Assembly (NCBI GenBank): GCA_035934555.1
Contig: DASYXT010000016.1
Location: 1 to 10,282, forward strand
Direction: 5' to 3'
Length of the DNA stretch: 10,282 bases
From: DASYXT01 sp035934555
GTDB lineage: Bacteria; Verrucomicrobiota; Verrucomicrobiia; Limisphaerales; UBA8199
The translations under genes were made by a program, and so were the position numbers. Within the stretch, counting starts at the first letter, position 1, and each line of letters starts with the position of its first letter. The notes under the pieces were generated by a model, which did not search any database, was not told the origin of the DNA, and worked only from the letters and a program-made list of their open reading frames with translations. Below are positions 7,161 through 10,282 of the stretch, piece after piece.

Positions 7161-7607
7161 ATGAAATCGGACCGGCCCATGAAGCATTTTGTTTTGGCAT
7201 TTTTGCTGGCCCTGGTCTTTTACGCGGTGTTTTACGAGGCCATTGAGAGCGCCCGCACGCGCAAAGGCCCCTGGGTAGTTACCTTCACCACCAGCACCAG
7301 CAGCAACGTTCCGACTTTAGTGATCAGCCAGTACCGCCTCGCTATCACGAATGTCCAAATCTGCTTCCCCGAGCAGCAAGCCCCTTCCAGCAACGCGCTG
7401 GGCACCATGATCTTCGCCCAGCCTCAGCCTGTACCCTTCCCGGTTCCCTTTGGCCGCTGCGTCTTCATGGACACCACCTTCCTGCCGGGCACCGTCAGCT
7501 TCCAGCTTTACGGCCACGAAGTGGAACTGCTGCCCCGCGTGCTCTTCATCGACCGCCAGGAACGACCCTGGCTTTCCGACAGCGAAATCACGCTTCACCC
7601 GAAGTGA
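7161..7607 (+). CDS. Hypothetical small membrane-anchored protein
   Basis: I do not recognise this 148-residue protein. A hydrophobic stretch at residues 8-26 (HFVLAFLLALVFYAVFYEA, preceded by MK) predicts an N-terminal membrane anchor or uncleaved signal. The remainder, about 115 residues, is rich in beta-prone segments and proline (QPQPVPFPVPFG) and probably lies outside the cytoplasm. Two starts are possible: ATG 7161 and ATG 7179 (MKHFVLAF). The second gives a more typical signal-anchor with the charged residue directly before the hydrophobic core, but neither has a good Shine-Dalgarno sequence. The gene begins 46 bp after the GNAT gene. Its last 20 bp overlap the 3' end of the nucleotidyltransferase gene on the other strand. 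Its coding status rests on the clean signal-anchor and steady frame. Confidence 0.68.
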   Translation: MKSDRPMKHFVLAFLLALVFYAVFYEAIESARTRKGPWVVTFTTSTSSNVPTLVISQYRLAITNVQICFPEQQAPSSNALGTMIFAQPQPVPFPVPFGRCVFMDTTFLPGTVSFQLYGHEVELLPRVLFIDRQERPWLSDSEITLHPK

Positions 7608-8508
7608 ACTCCCATAAACGCTCCGGGTACTCACCCTTGCTGACCAACTCCCGTATTCCCTTCACGACCGCTTCTTTGTCATCGCGATAGGTGATCCCAA
7701 ACCAGGAATCCGGCGTGCGCAATACTTTCACCCGGGCGCGCCCCCCAGCGACCATATTGTTCACCGGAGTGGGGATGTAAAACTCGGCTTTCTCGTCCTG
7801 GCCGCGCTTGCGCAGAAACGCGGCAAATTCCTCTTCCAACCCGCTGAAGAAGGACGGCAGAAAACCCCACATGTTCATCGAGACCATTTCCTCACCGGTC
7901 AACGCATGCGCCTGGCCCGCGTCATCCGTGTATTGGGCCGCGGCGCCGGCGCGCTCGATTTTTGTCAGTTCAACGATGCTGCGCAGGTAACCGTCTGGGG
8001 TGAGTTGGCCAACGCCGCGGGCGACCGAGCCGAAGGCCGACAGCGTATTTCGCAGCACGAATCCCACCAGCGCGTAATCCGGTGTGCCCGAACCCAGGTG
8101 CTGTGCCAAAACCTGGAAGGAATGCGCCCCGTAGAAATCATCGGCATTGACCACCCCAAACGGCTCGTGCACCGCATCAGCGGCCATCAGCACCGCGTGG
8201 CCTGTGCCCCAGGGTTTCTTGCGTTGTGCCGGCAACACAAACCCCGCCGGCACACGGCCGAGTTCCTGGAATACGTAATCCACCGCCACCCGCCCCTCGT
8301 AGCGCCGCCCGATGCTCTCCTTGAACGCAGTTTCGATGTCGCGCCGGATGATAAACACCAAACGGTTGAACCCCGCCCGCAGCGCGTCGTAAATGGAATA
8401 ATCCATCAACGTCTCGCCTCCCGGCCCGACCGGTTCGAGTTGCTTCAAACCGCCATACCGGCTGCCCATCCCGGCAGCCAGCACCAGCAAGGTTAGGCGC
8501 GGCATCAT
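7588..8508 (-). CDS. Sugar-phosphate nucleotidyltransferase (NTP_transferase family)
   Basis: The 306-residue protein belongs to the family that joins a sugar-1-phosphate to an NTP, releasing pyrophosphate and giving an NDP-sugar. The N-terminal signature LAAGMGSRYGGLKQL (10-24) binds the nucleotide and carries the catalytic Arg17 and Lys22. PWGTGHAVL (99-107) is the base/sugar-binding loop and NADDFYG (121-127) supplies the metal-binding aspartate. The length and the LMDYSIYDALRAGF segment match a subgroup of cytosolic proteins seen in Bacteroidetes and related phyla and annotated as NDP-sugar synthases or UTP-glucose-1-phosphate uridylyltransferase-like; the exact sugar and nucleotide are not known. 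The start is supported by a strong Shine-Dalgarno sequence; ATG 8508 and ATG 8505 are adjacent and both acceptable. It ends by overlapping the convergent hypothetical gene by 20 bp. The neighbouring DUF1080 gene also acts on sugars, but a shared pathway is speculative. Confidence 0.92.
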   Translation of the reverse strand: MMPRLTLLVLAAGMGSRYGGLKQLEPVGPGGETLMDYSIYDALRAGFNRLVFIIRRDIETAFKESIGRRYEGRVAVDYVFQELGRVPAGFVLPAQRKKPWGTGHAVLMAADAVHEPFGVVNADDFYGAHSFQVLAQHLGSGTPDYALVGFVLRNTLSAFGSVARGVGQLTPDGYLRSIVELTKIERAGAAAQYTDDAGQAHALTGEEMVSMNMWGFLPSFFSGLEEEFAAFLRKRGQDEKAEFYIPTPVNNMVAGGRARVKVLRTPDSWFGITYRDDKEAVVKGIRELVSKGEYPERLWEFTSGEA

Positions 8509-8513
8509 ATCTG

Positions 8514-8519
8514 CCCTCC
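8514..8519 (-). promoter_or_regulatory. Strong Shine-Dalgarno sequence of the nucleotidyltransferase gene
   Basis: On the minus strand GGAGGG lies just upstream of the tandem ATG codons. Its GGAGG core is 6 nt from the first ATG (8508) and 9 nt from the second (8505), both workable distances. It is the only clear Shine-Dalgarno sequence among the seven genes here, so it supports the start of this gene. Confidence 0.75.
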
Positions 8520-8569
8520 ATCATCGATTTGGGTTGTTGTTTGGCTTATTGTCTTGTCGCGCCAGCGTC

Positions 8570-8646
8570 TTGGACTGCGCCAGCCCTCTGGCGCTTTGAA
8601 AACAGGAGCCCGGCCCGAACAGCGCCAGAGGGCTGGCGCAGTCCAA
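8570..8646. repeat. Perfect 26-bp inverted repeat with nested hairpins (REP/BIME-like)
   Basis: The left arm 8570-8595 and right arm 8621-8646 are perfectly complementary over 26 bases, separated by 25 nt. Each arm is also a hairpin by itself: gcgccag/ctggcgc with loop ccct (8577-8594) on the left and loop aggg (8622-8639) on the right. A further gcgccag copy is at 8559-8565. The element lies between two minus-strand genes. Two imperfectly alternative folds (one long cruciform or two small hairpins) are therefore possible, as in bacterial interspersed mosaic elements. No T-run follows the stem on the minus strand, and no target-site duplication is visible at the edges. It may stop or attenuate readthrough from the DUF1080 gene, or be a REP mobilised by a transposase elsewhere; both are inference. 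Confidence 0.85.
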
Positions 8647-8732
8647 AACCTCGCGGCCTGGCCGAGCTGGTTCATTCAGAGAGGCGCCCCATGCTGCGTG
8701 CCCATGGTCAGTGGTCGGCCCCGTGGGCTCCC

Positions 8733-10079
8733 TCAATTCAGCCGCTTGATAGAAATATCCCGGAACATCACCGGGTCATTGTGGCCGGCAAATCCAAAAT
8801 ACCCGCACGCCCGGTCCTTGCCCGGGTGCTCATGGCCCGCCAGATATTCGTGCACTTTGCTCAGGTCGCAATCCAGAATCACCGTGCCGTTGAGCTCGAC
8901 CTTGAGCGTCGGCCCTTTTACCGTCACCTCTTCATAATTCCATTCGCCAATCGGGTGCTGATATCCGCGTTGCGCTGGCACCATCCCGTAGGCCGACCCA
9001 TGCGCTTGCCGGGGATCGATCTTTTCCCCCGTCGCCTTCTCGTAATTGTCGTCCAACACCTGCACCTCGCACATGCCCAGATAAGCAGTATCGCCGTGGC
9101 CCGGGTAACGAATCGCCAGACCATTATTGCCCCCGGGCGGGAGCTTGAACTGGAGGCGCGCAACGAAATCGCAATACTCATCCTTCGTATAAATCGTCCC
9201 GCCCTTGCCTGGCCGGCACAAAATAGCGCCCTCTTTTACCTGGTAATTATCCAGCGGTCCCGCCCAGCCGGTGAAATCCTTCCCATTGAACACCGAGTGA
9301 AACCCTTGAGGGTCTTTGCCTCGCAACAGCTTGTCAGCCTCATCCGAGCCGATTTCCCTGATATACAGATTGCGCCAGCGGATTTCTCCACCGTGCGTCT
9401 GAAGTTGCAGCGGCCCTTTGGGCGGCACCGGCAGCTTGCGGTCGTAATAGTCTTCCATGTTTGCTCCTTTAACCGTTTGCTTCCCGTTGAGCCACACCCA
9501 TACCCGCGAGCCGGCCATCACGATCCGGAAATGGTTCCATTTGCCAAACGGCTTGTCCGCCAGCACCAACGGGTCCTTGCCGGGCGCACCCGGGCTGTTG
9601 TTCCACAACCCGCCTGAGCCTTTATCGGCCCCCAGCTTGAACTTATCCTTTTCGGTATAATCCCAGATTTGCACCTGCGGACAGCCCCGCAAATAAATCC
9701 CGCTATCGGCGAGCGGAACCGTGCGGTAATCCACCAACAGCTCGAAATCGCCGTAGAACTTGTCGGTCGTTAGATACAATCCCTGGCCGTCATTGACCAA
9801 CTCGCCGTTTTCGACGTGCCAGTGCTGCCGGATATTATCGAGGCTGCCGTCCTGTTTGGCTTTGAACGCCTCCGGCGACAGCGCCATATACCCCCGCGGG
9901 TCCTCCGTTTCAGCCCCCCACCAGCCGTCCAGGTTGGTGCCGTTGAACAGGGCAGTAAATCCCGCAGGCGCTTTGGCGCCGGCCTGCGCCGTGTGTTTAG
10001 GGCGCGAGGAAGGCGTCGAGCAGCCAATCAGCGTTACTAAACCCGCCAGAACGATGGTTAAAACGTAGCGTCGCTTCAT
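8733..10079 (-). CDS. Tandem DUF1080 (3-keto-disaccharide hydrolase-like) lipoprotein
   Basis: The 448-residue protein is predicted to be a secreted lipoprotein. It has a type II signal: MKRR, a hydrophobic core, then the lipobox LIGC with the lipidated cysteine at 20. Two DUF1080 domains (PF06439, concanavalin-like fold, named 3-keto-disaccharide hydrolase) follow: one at about 40-235 starting GFTALFNGTNLDGWW, another from 259 starting GFHSVFNGKDFTGWAG. Residues 235-258 form a linker (GSDEADKLLRGKDP). Such proteins are abundant in Verrucomicrobia and Planctomycetes and are thought to act on glycosides or their oxidised products at the cell surface. ATG 10079 is chosen because it begins the signal peptide; the frame remains open upstream only to a TTG at 10115, which would put a charged MRRGRWW leader before it. 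There is no clear Shine-Dalgarno sequence. The catalytic residues are not known well enough to check. Confidence 0.92.
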   Translation of the reverse strand: MKRRYVLTIVLAGLVTLIGCSTPSSRPKHTAQAGAKAPAGFTALFNGTNLDGWWGAETEDPRGYMALSPEAFKAKQDGSLDNIRQHWHVENGELVNDGQGLYLTTDKFYGDFELLVDYRTVPLADSGIYLRGCPQVQIWDYTEKDKFKLGADKGSGGLWNNSPGAPGKDPLVLADKPFGKWNHFRIVMAGSRVWVWLNGKQTVKGANMEDYYDRKLPVPPKGPLQLQTHGGEIRWRNLYIREIGSDEADKLLRGKDPQGFHSVFNGKDFTGWAGPLDNYQVKEGAILCRPGKGGTIYTKDEYCDFVARLQFKLPPGGNNGLAIRYPGHGDTAYLGMCEVQVLDDNYEKATGEKIDPRQAHGSAYGMVPAQRGYQHPIGEWNYEEVTVKGPTLKVELNGTVILDCDLSKVHEYLAGHEHPGKDRACGYFGFAGHNDPVMFRDISIKRLN

Positions 10080-10282
10080 GCGCCTAGGGCTAAACCACCA
10101 ACGCCCCCGGCGCAATCCTAATCCAGTCCCTTATCCAGGGACGGGCGCACGACAGAATTCTTCGGCTACGCCGCCAAGCTGAGGCAATCGTTGCTGGCAG
10201 CCTGAGTATTGAGCCGTTCCTTCCAGAACTGATCCCGGCGGCGACTGGCATGGATGCAGCGCAAAGCCAGTATATTTTCGGC
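10080..10282. other. Right-end region, no confident gene
   Basis: A short hairpin, gtccct (10126-10131) with agggac (10137-10142), lies upstream of the DUF1080 gene. On the minus strand a frame is open from the window edge (10282) to a TAG at 10166, giving 38 residues with a FWKERLN segment. This could be the 3' end of a gene lying to the right, but another minus-strand frame is open too, so coding status is undecided. I see no promoter with good boxes for the DUF1080 gene. Confidence 0.25.

Noticed and set aside
8529..9617. 362-residue open frame on the plus strand
   Set aside because: It is antisense to the DUF1080 lipoprotein and runs through the 26-bp inverted repeat. No family motifs are visible.

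Overview
The window looks like a piece of a moderately GC-rich Verrucomicrobiota-type chromosome (Limisphaerales/Pedosphaera-like). The support is indirect: a tandem DUF1080 lipoprotein, a Bacteroidetes/Verrucomicrobia-style glucose-1-phosphate nucleotidyltransferase-like protein, few Shine-Dalgarno sequences, and intergenic hairpin repeats. No rRNA or marker gene is present to prove the taxon. Seven protein genes are supported, with no tRNA, rRNA, CRISPR array or complete insertion sequence.

Left part (1-3129, + strand): a hairpin-bearing leader, then a tight three-gene run. A LuxE-family acyl-protein synthetase (153-1331) abuts a LuxC-family acyl-CoA reductase (1332-2723) with no gap, and queD (2731-3129) follows after 7 bp. 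LuxE and LuxC together make a fatty-acid reductase (fatty acid to acyl-AMP to acyl-enzyme to aldehyde). No luciferase (LuxAB) or LuxD is visible here, so the aldehyde probably serves something other than light. QueD makes the queuosine precursor 6-carboxy-tetrahydropterin, and its functional link to the Lux pair is unclear.

Middle (3125-7607, + strand): a 19-bp imperfect inverted repeat touches the queD stop codon. A very large SNF2-family ATPase (3293-6565) with about 620 residues of accessory sequence before its motor comes next, followed 30 bp later by a MnaT/PAT-like GNAT N-acetyltransferase (6596-7114) and a small membrane-anchored hypothetical protein (7161-7607).

Right part (7588-10079, - strand): a sugar-nucleotide-type nucleotidyltransferase (7588-8508), whose 3' end overlaps the hypothetical gene tail to tail by 20 bp, and a double-DUF1080 lipoprotein (8733-10079). 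Between them lies a perfect 26-bp inverted repeat in which each arm is itself a 7-4-7 hairpin, a REP/BIME-like architecture. The last 203 bp hold no confident gene.

The most noteworthy items are the LuxE-LuxC-QueD run, the nested-hairpin repeat at 8570-8646 with a hairpin of the same geometry at 11-28, and the palindrome at 3125-3186 that seems to have changed the C-terminus of QueD. I did not find convincing evidence for a complete, wholly new system.
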